A stretch of DNA of 64,000 bases from Clostridium sp. (GCA_018362895.1 JAHALR010000005.1:1-64000), one strand, 5' to 3'; shown: positions 34,142 through 43,656, counted from the first letter of the stretch. Numbers and translations: made by a program. The notes: generated from the sequence alone by a model not told the origin.

Positions 34142-36739
34142 TTAAATAGAGAACCTTAAACCAAACTGAAGAGCAATACCATTTCTTCCTCCATTACGCA
34201 TCATTGTTTCAAAGAATCCTGTGAGTCTGTCTCCCCAACGTTTTTGAACACCTATGCCATACTGTACAAAAGGTTTTACAGAAAGGCTTGGCAGATATAC
34301 ATCATCAGCTTGGAATCTAGCGTGATCTATGACATTCCATATCATTGATACACATATATAAGGCTGCATATATTCTTTAAAATTACCTATTAATTTAATC
34401 TGTGGTTCAATATGTAAGGCATGCAGAGGTTTTGTATCTATGCTTGCACCAGAAGCAGCAGTATAGTTAAAAGTATTTATAAATGAATAGGACATCAGTA
34501 AACTTGGCTGAATTATAAATTGTCTTTCTTTTGTTTGAAAATTATATCCGGTTTTTTGTGCAATACCTGTATTTAGCATAGCAAACTCATCCCGTCCGAA
34601 CATAGTAGATGCCTCTCCGACATTTGCTCCTGCATTGGCAGTCCATGCGGAAAAGAAATTACCTTTATAGAATACTCCGTATAAGCCGGTTAATCCTCCA
34701 TTATTATAAATTCCAATGCCTTCATAAGCTTGATGTGAGCCATTATAAGAAGCGTATGCTCCATATAATGAATACCACCCTCTTTTTAGTTTATTCAAAC
34801 CACTTTCTACACCAAACATACTGCCATAGCTTACATTTGAAACTCTAGGTCCTCTTTTTAAAGGTACATTTTCAAATGTAGTATACGGTTTAAACCATAC
34901 ACCTTTATGCTCTTCAGGCATATTAAAGGGTGAAAAGGTAAATTGGTTCATAGAACTTGCAAATTTATTTTGGTACTCATATCCTGTTTGTGCTTCAGGT
35001 TTAATAATCATTACCATATCGAGATTTGAAAAAATGTTTCTGTAAGAATCAATCTGTGTAAGATAACCAGCCAACTGAGTTGCAACAGCTGATGCAAGAA
35101 TAGATGGCGTAAAGTTTTCTCTGATAAATTCAAAATTTCCATCAGCCGAGTTATAATTGGCATTATAGCTGTAAATAGGAGTTTTTATAATCGTTGAATT
35201 ATAATGTACGTGATCTTTTAAAATAGAATCTGCAAAAGGTATGGATATATAATCACTTTTGGGTACGCCTTCTAAATAGAGTCCGCCCACATTTAAAACT
35301 CCTCCACTAAATCCCGAGGCACTAATTGTATCCATTGTATTAGTATTAAAATTTACGTCAGGAAAAATGTTTGCTGTTCCTGAAACGGTTAAATTTCCAA
35401 AATTAACATTATCGATAATTCCGTTCTGCATATTAAACTCGATGTTATTTTCAAAATTTGTATTTGTTGCATTAAAATATGAGCTGTTTGCAAGAAGATT
35501 TACTCTGCCTTCTTCAAAACTAAAGTTTCCTGTGTAATTTTTATTTACTCCACCAAGATTAAGAATTCCACTGCCTTTTTTATATATATTTCCTTCTCCT
35601 TTTATACCACTAAGAACATTTGTTGTACCATTGGAATCGAAAGTTAGTTTTCCTGTTGATGTATTATAAATATCATTTAAGCTTCCTGCTTTGTCATAAT
35701 TTTCTCTTAAAGTTGTATTTTCAATAACAAATTCACCTTTGTTATATATAGCTCCACCCTCTCCAATTGTGCCGCTTTGGTTAATTGTATTGTTTTCAAT
35801 TATAGAATTCTTTATAGTTATTGTGCCATTGATTTCATTGTATACTGCCCCTCCTAATGATTCTTGATTGGAGGAAACACTATTATTACGGATTACAGTA
35901 TTATTGATACTAATGTTTCCAAAGTTAGCTATGGCGCCTCCATAAGCAAAAGAATAGTTTCCTGATTTTACATAATTTCCATTTAATAAACTATTGTTGA
36001 TTTTTAGGTTTCCAATGTTATATATGGCACCTCCATAGGCAAAAGAATTATCTGGGCCTTCTGCATAGTTATTATTGAATAGCGTATTATTTATGTCTAA
36101 TGTTCCATTATTGAATATTGCTCCGCCATAAGGTACTACTGTTCCATACGAATAATTATTATTAAATATAGAATTATTTATAGTCATATTTGCCAGATTG
36201 CTTTGATATCCGTTTGCTACTGCACCTCCGAAAGATGAAGCACCAAGAGTATAATTATCAGAAAACAGTGATGAATCAATACTTACACTTCCATCATTAA
36301 GGTTATATACAGCACCGGCAACACCGAAATTTAGCCCATTGGAATCAACAAAGTTATTGCTAAATATCGAATTTTTTATATTTAGTTGCCCCTGGTTATT
36401 AAAAATTGCTCCAGCAAAGCTTGAGGCGTTATACCTTTGCCCTTTACAATTTAATATTTGCATTTCATTAAATAAAGAATCTTGATTTAAAATAAAACCA
36501 CTGAACGCATCTTTCCCGTCTAAAAAGTGATTGTGCCCTTGAAATGTTATGTCTAAGTTTATAAATGTATTTCTAATAGAGGCATCTGAAGTTAAGTCAT
36601 CTGCAAATTCAAGTGTATCACCATTTTGAGGATGGGAGTTTATTAAATCATCAAAAGTTGATATTATTATATCATTTGCATACGCTTTCAAATTTATAAA
36701 AAATAAAAGTATAATTAATAAATATTTAATACTTTGCAT
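34142..36739 (-). CDS. Pmp-like autotransporter, second copy
   Basis: The 865-residue protein has a signal peptide (KYLLIILLFFINLKAYAND), a passenger with about eight [GA]GA[IV] motifs and many N-[SN]-x-F/I-x-N-N motifs (YGGAIFNN, YGGAIANF), and a C-terminal barrel. The barrel region from FENVPLKRGPRVSNVSYG to MMRNGGRNGIAL closely follows that of the autotransporter at 8958-12176, while the passengers diverge in length and sequence. Asn-rich beta-helix repeats suggest an extended fibre. It is transcribed away from the XRE regulator and no partner gene is apparent. Surface adhesion is inferred. Confidence 0.85.
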   Translation of the reverse strand: MQSIKYLLIILLFFINLKAYANDIIISTFDDLINSHPQNGDTLEFADDLTSDASIRNTFINLDITFQGHNHFLDGKDAFSGFILNQDSLFNEMQILNCKGQRYNASSFAGAIFNNQGQLNIKNSIFSNNFVDSNGLNFGVAGAVYNLNDGSVSIDSSLFSDNYTLGASSFGGAVANGYQSNLANMTINNSIFNNNYSYGTVVPYGGAIFNNGTLDINNTLFNNNYAEGPDNSFAYGGAIYNIGNLKINNSLLNGNYVKSGNYSFAYGGAIANFGNISINNTVIRNNSVSSNQESLGGAVYNEINGTITIKNSIIENNTINQSGTIGEGGAIYNKGEFVIENTTLRENYDKAGSLNDIYNTSTGKLTFDSNGTTNVLSGIKGEGNIYKKGSGILNLGGVNKNYTGNFSFEEGRVNLLANSSYFNATNTNFENNIEFNMQNGIIDNVNFGNLTVSGTANIFPDVNFNTNTMDTISASGFSGGVLNVGGLYLEGVPKSDYISIPFADSILKDHVHYNSTIIKTPIYSYNANYNSADGNFEFIRENFTPSILASAVATQLAGYLTQIDSYRNIFSNLDMVMIIKPEAQTGYEYQNKFASSMNQFTFSPFNMPEEHKGVWFKPYTTFENVPLKRGPRVSNVSYGSMFGVESGLNKLKRGWYSLYGAYASYNGSHQAYEGIGIYNNGGLTGLYGVFYKGNFFSAWTANAGANVGEASTMFGRDEFAMLNTGIAQKTGYNFQTKERQFIIQPSLLMSYSFINTFNYTAASGASIDTKPLHALHIEPQIKLIGNFKEYMQPYICVSMIWNVIDHARFQADDVYLPSLSVKPFVQYGIGVQKRWGDRLTGFFETMMRNGGRNGIALQFGLRFSI

Positions 36740-36945
36740 AAGAATTTATATTATTTTCTCAAGCAATATAAACCATTAATCATTTGTATATTCTTTTATA
36801 GATAATTGTCTGTTTGTAAGAGTAATGGATAAACATTATAAATTATTTAAGATGGATTTTGTTATTCATAAATTGCTTTAAAAACGTTTTTTTATGAAAG
36901 TTAATAAGTTTTATTATATGGCTATGTTGCATAAAATCTGGTGAA

Positions 36946-37266
36946 TTATTTCAGCAAAAATGTTCGCATATATTTGTGTGCAAGTGCTAATTCATCTTTA
37001 TTCAGCTTATCCATCATAGTAATGATATCAGATTTTAAATCTTCTGAATTTTGCAGGTAATAAAATTCAAACAAGTCTTTAGGTTCAACATCTAAAGCAT
37101 TTGCAAGTCGTTCAATCAAATCTGGAGATGGAAAATTTTTACCACTTTCAATACAGCTTATATGTTTATCGTCTACGTTAACTAATTCTGCAAGTTGTGC
37201 TTGTGTTATATTTTTCTTTTTGCGATATTCTTTAATTTTTCGCCCGAATAAGACTTTTAAATTCAC
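36946..37266 (-). CDS. XRE-family helix-turn-helix regulator
   Basis: The 106-residue protein has an N-terminal HTH_3 domain: FGRKIKEYRKKKNITQAQLAELVNVDDKHISCIESGKN then PSPDLIERLANALDVEPKDLF. The short C-terminal helix may mediate dimerisation. It starts with GTG at 37266, supported by AGAGG 8 nt upstream. It lies between the second autotransporter and a prepilin-like gene and is divergent from the latter, so it could control either. This is inference. Confidence 0.9.
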   Translation of the reverse strand: MNLKVLFGRKIKEYRKKKNITQAQLAELVNVDDKHISCIESGKNFPSPDLIERLANALDVEPKDLFEFYYLQNSEDLKSDIITMMDKLNKDELALAHKYMRTFLLK

Positions 37267-37433
37267 TATAATAACCTCTTATTTAATCTTATTCGCCAAA
37301 ACAAAAATCTGAAATGGTGTATTGGGTAACAAATTGACTATAATTTACTTATTTGATAGAATTTATGGTGAAATAGGTAAATTTTATATGTTTTTATACT
37401 TAATTTACAGAATTTGTAAAAGAGGTGTTTTGT

Positions 37434-38093
37434 ATGAATAAGAAATTTAATGGTTTTACACTTGCAGAAACTCTTATGACTCTTGTAATTATTGGTGTTA
37501 TTGCTGCGATAACTATTCCAAATCTTAAAAAACAAGCGGATGCACAACAAACTATTGCCGGATTAAAGAAAGCTTATTCAACTTTATCAAATGTAATAAA
37601 TATGTCTGAAAATGAGAATTCCTATTTAAAAAGCTGGAATTTTAATTTAAGCTCGGAAGATTTTTATAAAACGTATTTAACAGATTATTTCAATGTTATC
37701 TCTGAGTGTTCATCATTATCTTCTGCGTGTTTTGGGGACGGTATTAAGTATGCGAATGGAAATGATTTTAGCGGGACGTCTGCTTATTCTTTTATCTTGG
37801 CAGATGGGTCAAGAGTTATATTATTGAATCAAAAAGCCCATGCTCATTTTTTGTATGACATAAATGGTAATAAAAAGCCAAATAAAGTGGGCATGGATGT
37901 ATTTGTTTTTACACTTACTCCACGAGCTTTTAGCGAAGAAGGTACACATAATGTGCCAGAACCAGGTCTTTATCCTTTTGGAGCAGGTCTATCCAGAAAT
38001 GAGATGCTTACGCAATGTAAAGGACAAGGTGATGCATGTACGGGACTGATAATTAGTGATAATTACCAAATAAAATCTGATTTTCCATGGTAG
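37434..38093 (+). CDS. Type IV prepilin-like protein
   Basis: A class III signal peptide is clear: MNKKFNG then FTLAETLMTLVIIGVIAAITIPNL, with the conserved Glu at +5 of the mature chain. The protein has 219 residues, longer than minor pseudopilins but typical for the pilin-like proteins that are abundant in Cyanobacteria relatives. Several Cys residues (SECSSLSSACF, QCKGQGDAC) probably form disulfides. AGAGG precedes the ATG. No pilus machinery genes are nearby. A role in competence, adhesion or secretion is open. Confidence 0.88.
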   Translation: MNKKFNGFTLAETLMTLVIIGVIAAITIPNLKKQADAQQTIAGLKKAYSTLSNVINMSENENSYLKSWNFNLSSEDFYKTYLTDYFNVISECSSLSSACFGDGIKYANGNDFSGTSAYSFILADGSRVILLNQKAHAHFLYDINGNKKPNKVGMDVFVFTLTPRAFSEEGTHNVPEPGLYPFGAGLSRNEMLTQCKGQGDACTGLIISDNYQIKSDFPW

Positions 38094-38095
38094 GG

Positions 38096-39025
38096 TTAAA
38101 CAGATTTGAAATACTCAATTGTTTTTTTCAAGCCGTCTATAATATCAATTTTAGGTTCCCAGTTCAATTCTTGTTTAGCTATCGTTATATCAGGTTTTCT
38201 TTTTACAGGATCATCGCTGGGCAATGGCATAAAGGATATTTTTGAAGACGTGCCTGTTAGATTAATAATCTTTTCGGCCAAATCCAAAACTGTTCTTTCA
38301 GAAGGATTGCCAAGATTTACAGGGCCGATAAATTTTTTCTCGTTATTCATCATCCTGATTGCACCCTCTACAAGGTCATCCACATAACAAAAACTTCTTG
38401 TCTGAGAGCCGTCACCGTAAATTGTAATATCCTCGCCTTTGATTGCCTGCATAATACAATTAGAAACAACTCTTCCGTCTTTCGGGTCCATATTGGGACC
38501 GTAGGTATTAAAAATTCTTATTATCCTAATATCCACACCATACTGCCTGTGATAATCCATCATCAATGTTTCAGCAGTACGTTTTCCCTCATCGTAACAG
38601 CTTCTTATACCTATCGGATTTACATTTCCCCAGTAGGTTTCTTTTTGCGGATGTATAAGAGGATTACCGTAAACCTCGGAGGTTGATGCTTGTAAGATAG
38701 TTGCATTATATTTTTTTGCAAGCTCAAGCATATTTAAAATGCCGAGTACAGAGGTTTTCATAGTTTTAACAGGGTCAAACTGGTAATGCGGAGGGCTTGC
38801 CGGGCAAGCTAAATTATAAATTTGGTCTGCCTTTATATCAATAGGTTCAATAATATCGTGTTCAATCAGCTCGAAATTAGGGTTATCAAGCATATCGGCA
38901 ATATGTTGTTTTAATCCTGTAAAAAAATTGTCTAAACATATTACATGATTCCCTTCGCTTAAAAGCCTCCTACACAAATGATTTCCAATAAAACCTGCTC
39001 CGCCTGTAACTAAAATTCTTTTCAT
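38096..39025 (-). CDS. uxs: UDP-glucuronate decarboxylase-like enzyme (UDP-xylose synthase)
   Basis: The 309-residue extended SDR has TGGAGFIGNHLCRRLL, the UXS-specific NLACPASPPHYQFDPVKT, TSEVYGNP, YWGNVNPIGIRSCYDEGKR (catalytic Tyr144, Lys148), and DGRVVSN with GDGSQTRSFCYVDD. These match UXS1-type enzymes that convert UDP-glucuronate to UDP-xylose. It probably supplies xylose for a surface glycan. It stands outside the main sugar operon and converges with the prepilin gene with a two-base gap, leaving no room for a separate terminator. Confidence 0.9.
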   Translation of the reverse strand: MKRILVTGGAGFIGNHLCRRLLSEGNHVICLDNFFTGLKQHIADMLDNPNFELIEHDIIEPIDIKADQIYNLACPASPPHYQFDPVKTMKTSVLGILNMLELAKKYNATILQASTSEVYGNPLIHPQKETYWGNVNPIGIRSCYDEGKRTAETLMMDYHRQYGVDIRIIRIFNTYGPNMDPKDGRVVSNCIMQAIKGEDITIYGDGSQTRSFCYVDDLVEGAIRMMNNEKKFIGPVNLGNPSERTVLDLAEKIINLTGTSSKISFMPLPSDDPVKRKPDITIAKQELNWEPKIDIIDGLKKTIEYFKSV

Positions 39026-39089
39026 GATTGAATCCCTATCTGTTTTCCTTCATAATTCTAACATAACATAAAATAAAAGGAGAGTTTTA

Positions 39090-40730
39090 ATGAAGGTATT
39101 AATAATAGGCGGAGGAGCCTGTGGTGCAAGTGCAGCAGCAAGATTGAGAAGATTGGATGATAATGCAGAAATTACTATTCTGGAAAAAACTCATGAAATT
39201 TCTATTGCTAACTGCGGTCTGCCGTATTACTGCTCTAATGTGATAGACAGTGAAGAAAAAATGCATGTTTCAAGCGTTCAAAAGTTTAAAAATCTGCTAA
39301 ATGTTGATATAAAAATGGGTGCAGAGGTTACACAAATTGACAGAAAAGCAAAAACTGTGACAGTAAACAATTCCGAGGTGCTGTCTTATGACAAACTGGT
39401 GCTTGCCCCAGGTGCTCAGCCGTTTAAGCCTGATATTGAAGGAATAAACAGCAGCAAAATTTTCACTGTAAGAATGCTTCAGGATGCAGAAAGAATCAAA
39501 GCACATGTTAAAACAGTAAATGCCAAAAATGCAGTAGTGATAGGCGGCGGCTTCATCGGTGTTGAAATGGCAGAAAATTTTACAGAAATGTCCGGTATAA
39601 ATACAACACTGGTTGAACTTGCTCCTCATATACTTCCTCCCGTTGATAAAGAAACAGCAGCTTTTGCCCAGAATGAAATGAGAGAACACGGTGTAAACCT
39701 TATTTTATCAGACGGGGTAAAAAGCTTCGGGCAAACTGAAATTGTTTTGAATTCGGGAAGAAAAATCCCTTATGACATTGCTGTCCTTGCTATCGGTGTT
39801 AAACCCGAAACTTCTCTTGCACAAAATTGCGGACTGGAAATAGGCAAAACAGGCGGTGTTAAAGTTAACGAAAACCTACAAACTTCAGACCCCGATATCT
39901 ATGCAGGCGGTGACAGCATTGAGGTTGAAGATTTTGTAACAGGCTTTGACACTCTCATTCCTCTTGCAGGTCCGGCAAACAGACAAGGAAGAATTATTGC
40001 CGACAATATTGCAGGATATAAATCAGTTTACAAAAAAACAATAGGCTCTGCCGTTGTAAAAATTTTTGGTCTGACAGTAGCAAATGCAGGCAACAGCGAA
40101 GAAGCCTTAATTAAAAAAGAGATTCCGTACCTTAAAACATTTACTTACGGATTTTCTCACGCAAGCTATTACCCGGGTGCAACCCGCACTATGTATAAAA
40201 TGATGTTTAATCAGAACGGCGATATTCTCGGAATTCAGGCAGTCGGCAGGGAAGGTGTTGAAAAAAGAGTTGATGTTATTGCAACCTCAATGAGAAACGG
40301 GCTTAAAGTATGGGATTTAATTGACTCGGAACTGTGCTATGCTCCGCCGTATTCTTCAGCCAAAGACCCTGTTAATATACTCGGTATGCATGCCGAAAAT
40401 ATTTTAAAAGGCTTTGTAAAACCTGCGTATTTTGAAGATATTGAAGGCTCGCTGCTTGTTGATGTCCGCTCAAAAGAAGAATTTGAAAATGAAACAATAG
40501 AAGGTGCTGTTCATATCTTTACACCCGAACTGCGCACAAGATATAATGAGCTTCCTAAAGACAAAAAGATTGTTCTTTTCTGCAACACGGGATTTCAAAG
40601 CTATGTTGCCTCGAGAATACTCTTGCAGCGGGGCTTTAACAATGTTTACAGCTTAACGGCAGGTATAGAGCTTTATAAAGAACTCGTTAAAAACAATAAT
40701 TCAAAAACTTTGCAAACAGCAACTGTTTAG
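39090..40730 (+). CDS. CoA-disulfide reductase/NADH oxidase fused to rhodanese
   Basis: The 546-residue protein has an FAD-binding N-terminus (VLIIGGGACGASAAARLRR), the single redox cysteine Cys42 in IANCGLPYYC, an NAD motif (VVIGGGFIGVEMAE), and the FAD motif YAGGDSIEV. A C-terminal rhodanese domain (from about 450) carries the active Cys498 in LFCNTGFQSY. This matches CoADR-Rhd proteins that reduce CoA disulfides or persulfides. It likely handles thiol or sulfane sulfur stress, or low-level oxygen, in an anaerobe. AAGGAGAG precedes the ATG. It is divergent from the decarboxylase gene. Confidence 0.93.
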   Translation: MKVLIIGGGACGASAAARLRRLDDNAEITILEKTHEISIANCGLPYYCSNVIDSEEKMHVSSVQKFKNLLNVDIKMGAEVTQIDRKAKTVTVNNSEVLSYDKLVLAPGAQPFKPDIEGINSSKIFTVRMLQDAERIKAHVKTVNAKNAVVIGGGFIGVEMAENFTEMSGINTTLVELAPHILPPVDKETAAFAQNEMREHGVNLILSDGVKSFGQTEIVLNSGRKIPYDIAVLAIGVKPETSLAQNCGLEIGKTGGVKVNENLQTSDPDIYAGGDSIEVEDFVTGFDTLIPLAGPANRQGRIIADNIAGYKSVYKKTIGSAVVKIFGLTVANAGNSEEALIKKEIPYLKTFTYGFSHASYYPGATRTMYKMMFNQNGDILGIQAVGREGVEKRVDVIATSMRNGLKVWDLIDSELCYAPPYSSAKDPVNILGMHAENILKGFVKPAYFEDIEGSLLVDVRSKEEFENETIEGAVHIFTPELRTRYNELPKDKKIVLFCNTGFQSYVASRILLQRGFNNVYSLTAGIELYKELVKNNNSKTLQTATV

Positions 40731-40753
40731 CAAAATATAAATATGTTTATGTT

Positions 40754-40803
40754 TTGTGTCTGATATGGAAGTTAAAAATAACACCTTTTCATATCAGACA
40801 CAA
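40754..40803. repeat. Large inverted repeat between convergent genes
   Basis: Arms of 14 bp (TTGTGTCTGATATG at 40754-40767 and CATATCAGACACAA at 40790-40803) are perfect, with a 22-nt centre. There is no strong T-run. It could be a hairpin terminator shared by the two converging genes, or a relic of a small mobile repeat. Confidence 0.6.
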
Positions 40804-40883
40804 CTTTATAACCACTCACAGAAATATTCTTTCAAAATAATTGCAATGATAAAGAAATAAACAGCTTATTACAACAAATTAGT

Positions 40884-41465
40884 TTAAAATTGCAATCCGA
40901 GGGCATTAACCTGTTTTAGCTGCTGTTCTTTGTGCATTTGCAAAAATTTTTGGTAACATAGATTAGTTACAATACAATCTTTCAAACCTCTGTGCATACC
41001 GTCTGTATTAAATTTAAAATGCTGTGCGATATTGCCGAGTTTTTTACTTTTTAAATCAGGTAAAAATTTTCTGGCAATAGTTAATGTATCAACATATTCA
41101 TTATTGAACGGTATATTATGACATTCCAATAGTTTTCTGTTAATGAAACTAATATCAAAAGTTACATTATGACCGATTATTATACTGTTAGTGCAAAATT
41201 GATTAAATTCCCATATTGCTTTATCAATAGATGGTGCTTGTTCAAGCATTTCTTTATTAATTCCTGTTAAATCAGTAATAAATGAGTTTAAATAACCTTT
41301 TGGTTTAACAAGTTTTGAAAATTGTTCAACAATATTTCCATTTTTTACCTTTAATGCGGATAGTTCTATTATTTCATTTTCAGCAGGAGAAAGACCTGTT
41401 GTCTCTATATCTAAGACTATATAGTCCAATGGAAAAATTTTTAAGCTTTTATCTCTGTTCAGCAT
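40884..41465 (-). CDS. DnaQ-like 3'-5' exonuclease
   Basis: The 193-residue protein has the three DEDDh motifs: ExoI LDIETTG (Asp19, Glu21), ExoII GHNVTFDISFINRKLL, and ExoIII HRGLKDC (His158, Asp163). It is a stand-alone exonuclease domain of the epsilon/PolC-exo type, not joined to a polymerase or UvrC-like domain. It may be a proofreading subunit or an RNase T-like nuclease. No replication genes are adjacent. Confidence 0.88.
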   Translation of the reverse strand: MLNRDKSLKIFPLDYIVLDIETTGLSPAENEIIELSALKVKNGNIVEQFSKLVKPKGYLNSFITDLTGINKEMLEQAPSIDKAIWEFNQFCTNSIIIGHNVTFDISFINRKLLECHNIPFNNEYVDTLTIARKFLPDLKSKKLGNIAQHFKFNTDGMHRGLKDCIVTNLCYQKFLQMHKEQQLKQVNALGLQF

Positions 41466-41534
41466 AATTACTCCTCAAAAATATGTTACACATAATTTTA
41501 AGAAAATGCTCATAAATAAATTTTTTTGTAACAA

Positions 41535-42173
41535 TTATTCAAGAACACAGGGTGTTGTTCTTAGCATTGCAAATTGAGGCATTTTTTTATCGGGTAAAAA
41601 ATTCACTTCTTTTAATGTAAAACCAAGATGGTTGTATATTTCAACATTTTTATTTTTTTGTGTTTCAAGATAACAACTTTTTTTAATTGAGTCTAACCAC
41701 TTTAATACGGGGCGGATTGTTTTTGAGCCGATTTTTTTCCCCTGCTGCTCTGGGCTTACTCCGAACTGAAATATATACCAGCTGTCATTTGGAACTATTT
41801 TATTACGAGTCATTGTGCAATTTTTTTCATATTCTATTGATCTGAAAGCTATTCCCAGCCCTTTATTCATAATGAATTTGATTGCACCTGCTTTAATGCA
41901 ATCCCATAAAGACAATTCTGCATTGGTTGAGGGGGAAATTATTATAAAGCCGTTAATTTTTTCACTTTCTGCAAACATGTACATTTTTTTGTATGCGGCT
42001 TTATAAATTATTAAATAATAGTTGTATAAAGTTTTAAATGTTAATTGTGTTGATAATATGAACTTGCTGCTTTCGTCATCAAGAAAAGCTTGTGCTGCTA
42101 CTTTTGCACATCTTGGTAAATCTTTCTCTTGTATTTTGTACAAGCCCTCGATTGTAAGATCTGTTTTTTTCAT
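41535..42173 (-). CDS. GNAT-family acetyltransferase
   Basis: The 212-residue protein has the acetyl-CoA binding loop near residues 140-152 (FGVSPEQQGKKIGSKTIRPVL), preceded by the beta-strand WYIFQFGV. LETQKNKNVEIYNHLGFTL is the usual GNAT C-terminal segment. The acceptor is not identifiable. It is divergent from the gene at 42351, which is also acyltransferase-like. Confidence 0.85.
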   Translation of the reverse strand: MKKTDLTIEGLYKIQEKDLPRCAKVAAQAFLDDESSKFILSTQLTFKTLYNYYLIIYKAAYKKMYMFAESEKINGFIIISPSTNAELSLWDCIKAGAIKFIMNKGLGIAFRSIEYEKNCTMTRNKIVPNDSWYIFQFGVSPEQQGKKIGSKTIRPVLKWLDSIKKSCYLETQKNKNVEIYNHLGFTLKEVNFLPDKKMPQFAMLRTTPCVLE

Positions 42174-42350
42174 TTGTATTTATCTCTTATTTTTTAACAA
42201 TCAATATCTTAGCTTATTGATTTTAAATATCCATAAATCTTATAAACTTTTAAAATATTGTTCGTTTGAACTATCCACTATTGCAGTGAAATGATGAAAT
42301 TCAGTTTATATAATTAAAGTAAATTTTTTTAATAAAGAACGGATGACATA

Positions 42351-43361
42351 GTGGAAATCTTTCATAAAGCACAGGACTTGCCTGATGATTGGGAATATAA
42401 CATTGGAGATAATCTTTATTTAAAAAAGGATTATTTGAATATTGCTGAAAAAATGGATGCTTCACAAAAGACATATTATTTATTCAGAGACAATAACGGA
42501 TTTATTGATACACAATTTTTGATTTGTAAAACTGCTGATAATAATATAGCTATGTTTACTCCATTTAATATTCCTGTTCTTATGAATTCTGTTTATTATC
42601 CATTCACACTTTCTAAACCGGCAGGCATTTTTGGTGTTGGAACAAAGTTACAAACAGAAAACTTTTTAAAATCTTTAAAAGGTTTTACAATGATTTTGAA
42701 TGTGGATAAAGATTATGTTTTAGAGGGTTTTTCTAAAGGTTTAATTCTTCCAAAATGTATTTTAAAGATTAGCTGGAATACTTTTGATGATTATATTTCA
42801 GAGCTGCGCTCAGGATATAGAAGGAGGTATAATATTGCTTTTCGTAAATCAGAAAATCTGAACTGTTTCATTCTTCAGAACAATATGGATTTCAATGAAG
42901 AAATGTATAATTTGTATCTGGATGTTTATAACAATGCAGAATATAAACTGGGAAAAGTTTCAATTGATTATTTCAGAGAAAAAAGATGTATTATTATAGT
43001 TTTGAAGAATGATAAAGGTGTACAGGGGTTTGCGCAGTTGAGTAAGAATTGTGATGAATTAATCTTTGAATTTGTTGGACTTAATAAAAAAAATGTAATG
43101 AAATATGATACTTATATAAGACTTCTTTTGGAAATTGTACGTTATGGAATCGAACAGGGCTTTTCTACAATAGATTTGGGGCAAACAACAGATGAAGCAA
43201 AGCTGAAGCTGGGCAGCAGATACAAAATGCTTTATGTGCTTATTCGTCATTCAAACCCCGTTATCAATAAGATTTTAAAACTTGTGACACCTTTGCTTGA
43301 ATATAAGCCATTGAATGAAAATCAGTTTCATGTTTTTAAAAAAATAAAAAAAGAAGGATAA
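42351..43361 (+). CDS. FemAB/GNAT-like acyltransferase
   Basis: The 336-residue protein starts with GTG. Its central part (SGYRRRYNIAFRKSENL ... MYNLYLDVYNNAEYKLGKVSIDYF) and C-terminal part (FVGLNKKNVMKYDTYIRLLLEIVRYGIEQGFSTIDLGQ) resemble the paired GNAT folds of peptidogalycan/FemAB-like proteins. These often transfer amino acids or acyl groups to envelope precursors. The resemblance is by pattern only. It ends inside a bidirectional terminator shared with tRNA-Ala on the other strand. Confidence 0.6.
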   Translation: MEIFHKAQDLPDDWEYNIGDNLYLKKDYLNIAEKMDASQKTYYLFRDNNGFIDTQFLICKTADNNIAMFTPFNIPVLMNSVYYPFTLSKPAGIFGVGTKLQTENFLKSLKGFTMILNVDKDYVLEGFSKGLILPKCILKISWNTFDDYISELRSGYRRRYNIAFRKSENLNCFILQNNMDFNEEMYNLYLDVYNNAEYKLGKVSIDYFREKRCIIIVLKNDKGVQGFAQLSKNCDELIFEFVGLNKKNVMKYDTYIRLLLEIVRYGIEQGFSTIDLGQTTDEAKLKLGSRYKMLYVLIRHSNPVINKILKLVTPLLEYKPLNENQFHVFKKIKKEG

Positions 43362-43378
43362 AAATCCTTCTTTAAATT
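43345..43378. terminator. Bidirectional terminator (acyltransferase gene and tRNA-Ala)
   Basis: A perfect 10-bp stem AAAGAAGGAT/ATCCTTCTTT has a four-base loop and includes the acyltransferase stop codon. The minus strand continues with a long T-run, which suits the tRNA-Ala transcript. Confidence 0.75.
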
Positions 43379-43380
43379 TT

Positions 43381-43453
43381 TGGAGCGTACGAGACTCGAA
43401 CTCGTGACCCCAACACTGCCAGTGTTGTGCGCTACCAGCTGCGCTAACGCCCC
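43381..43453 (-). tRNA. tRNA-Ala (anticodon GGC)
   Basis: The 73-nt minus-strand gene begins GGGGCGTTAGCGCAGC. The anticodon loop is CTGGCAG between CAACA and TGTTG. The acceptor stem has the G3-U70 pair that marks alanine tRNAs. The 3' CCA is not encoded. Confidence 0.95.
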
Positions 43454-43455
43454 AT
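43443..43455. repeat. 13-bp direct repeat at the tRNA-Ala 5' end, copy 1
   Basis: GCTAACGCCCCAT covers the first 11 bases of tRNA-Ala plus two flanking bases. An identical copy lies at 43545-43557. Confidence 0.7.
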
Positions 43456-43508
43456 GCGTTTTATTAGAATGTAATGTCAAACTTGTCTGGTCCGAGCGCA
43501 GCCCCCCC

Positions 43509-43537
43509 TAAAAACCTGACATTTAGTCAGCTTTTTG
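43509..43537. terminator. Hairpin with A/T flanks in the tRNA spacer
   Basis: AAAAACCTGAC and GTCAGCTTTTT pair with one mismatch around ATTTA. It could terminate transcription in either direction. It lies between the two 13-bp tRNA-Ala repeats. Confidence 0.4.
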
Positions 43538-43544
43538 GGTCCCT

Positions 43545-43557
43545 GCTAACGCCCCAT
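43545..43557. repeat. 13-bp direct repeat of the tRNA-Ala 5' end, copy 2
   Basis: It is identical to 43443-43455 and 102 bp away. Only the 5' end of the tRNA is copied, so this is not a second tRNA gene. Confidence 0.7.
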
Positions 43558-43656
43558 ATCTTTATAATAAGTAAAAAGTAATAAATTAGCAACATTTATG
43601 ACTATTGACGATTATCTTTTATACGATAAGATTGATATACATTAAAAATTTAAATC

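Noticed and set aside
43454..43656. Second tRNA gene in the spacer between tRNA-Ala and tRNA-Leu
   Set aside because: Only the first 11 bases of tRNA-Ala are repeated; no D, anticodon or T arm follows.
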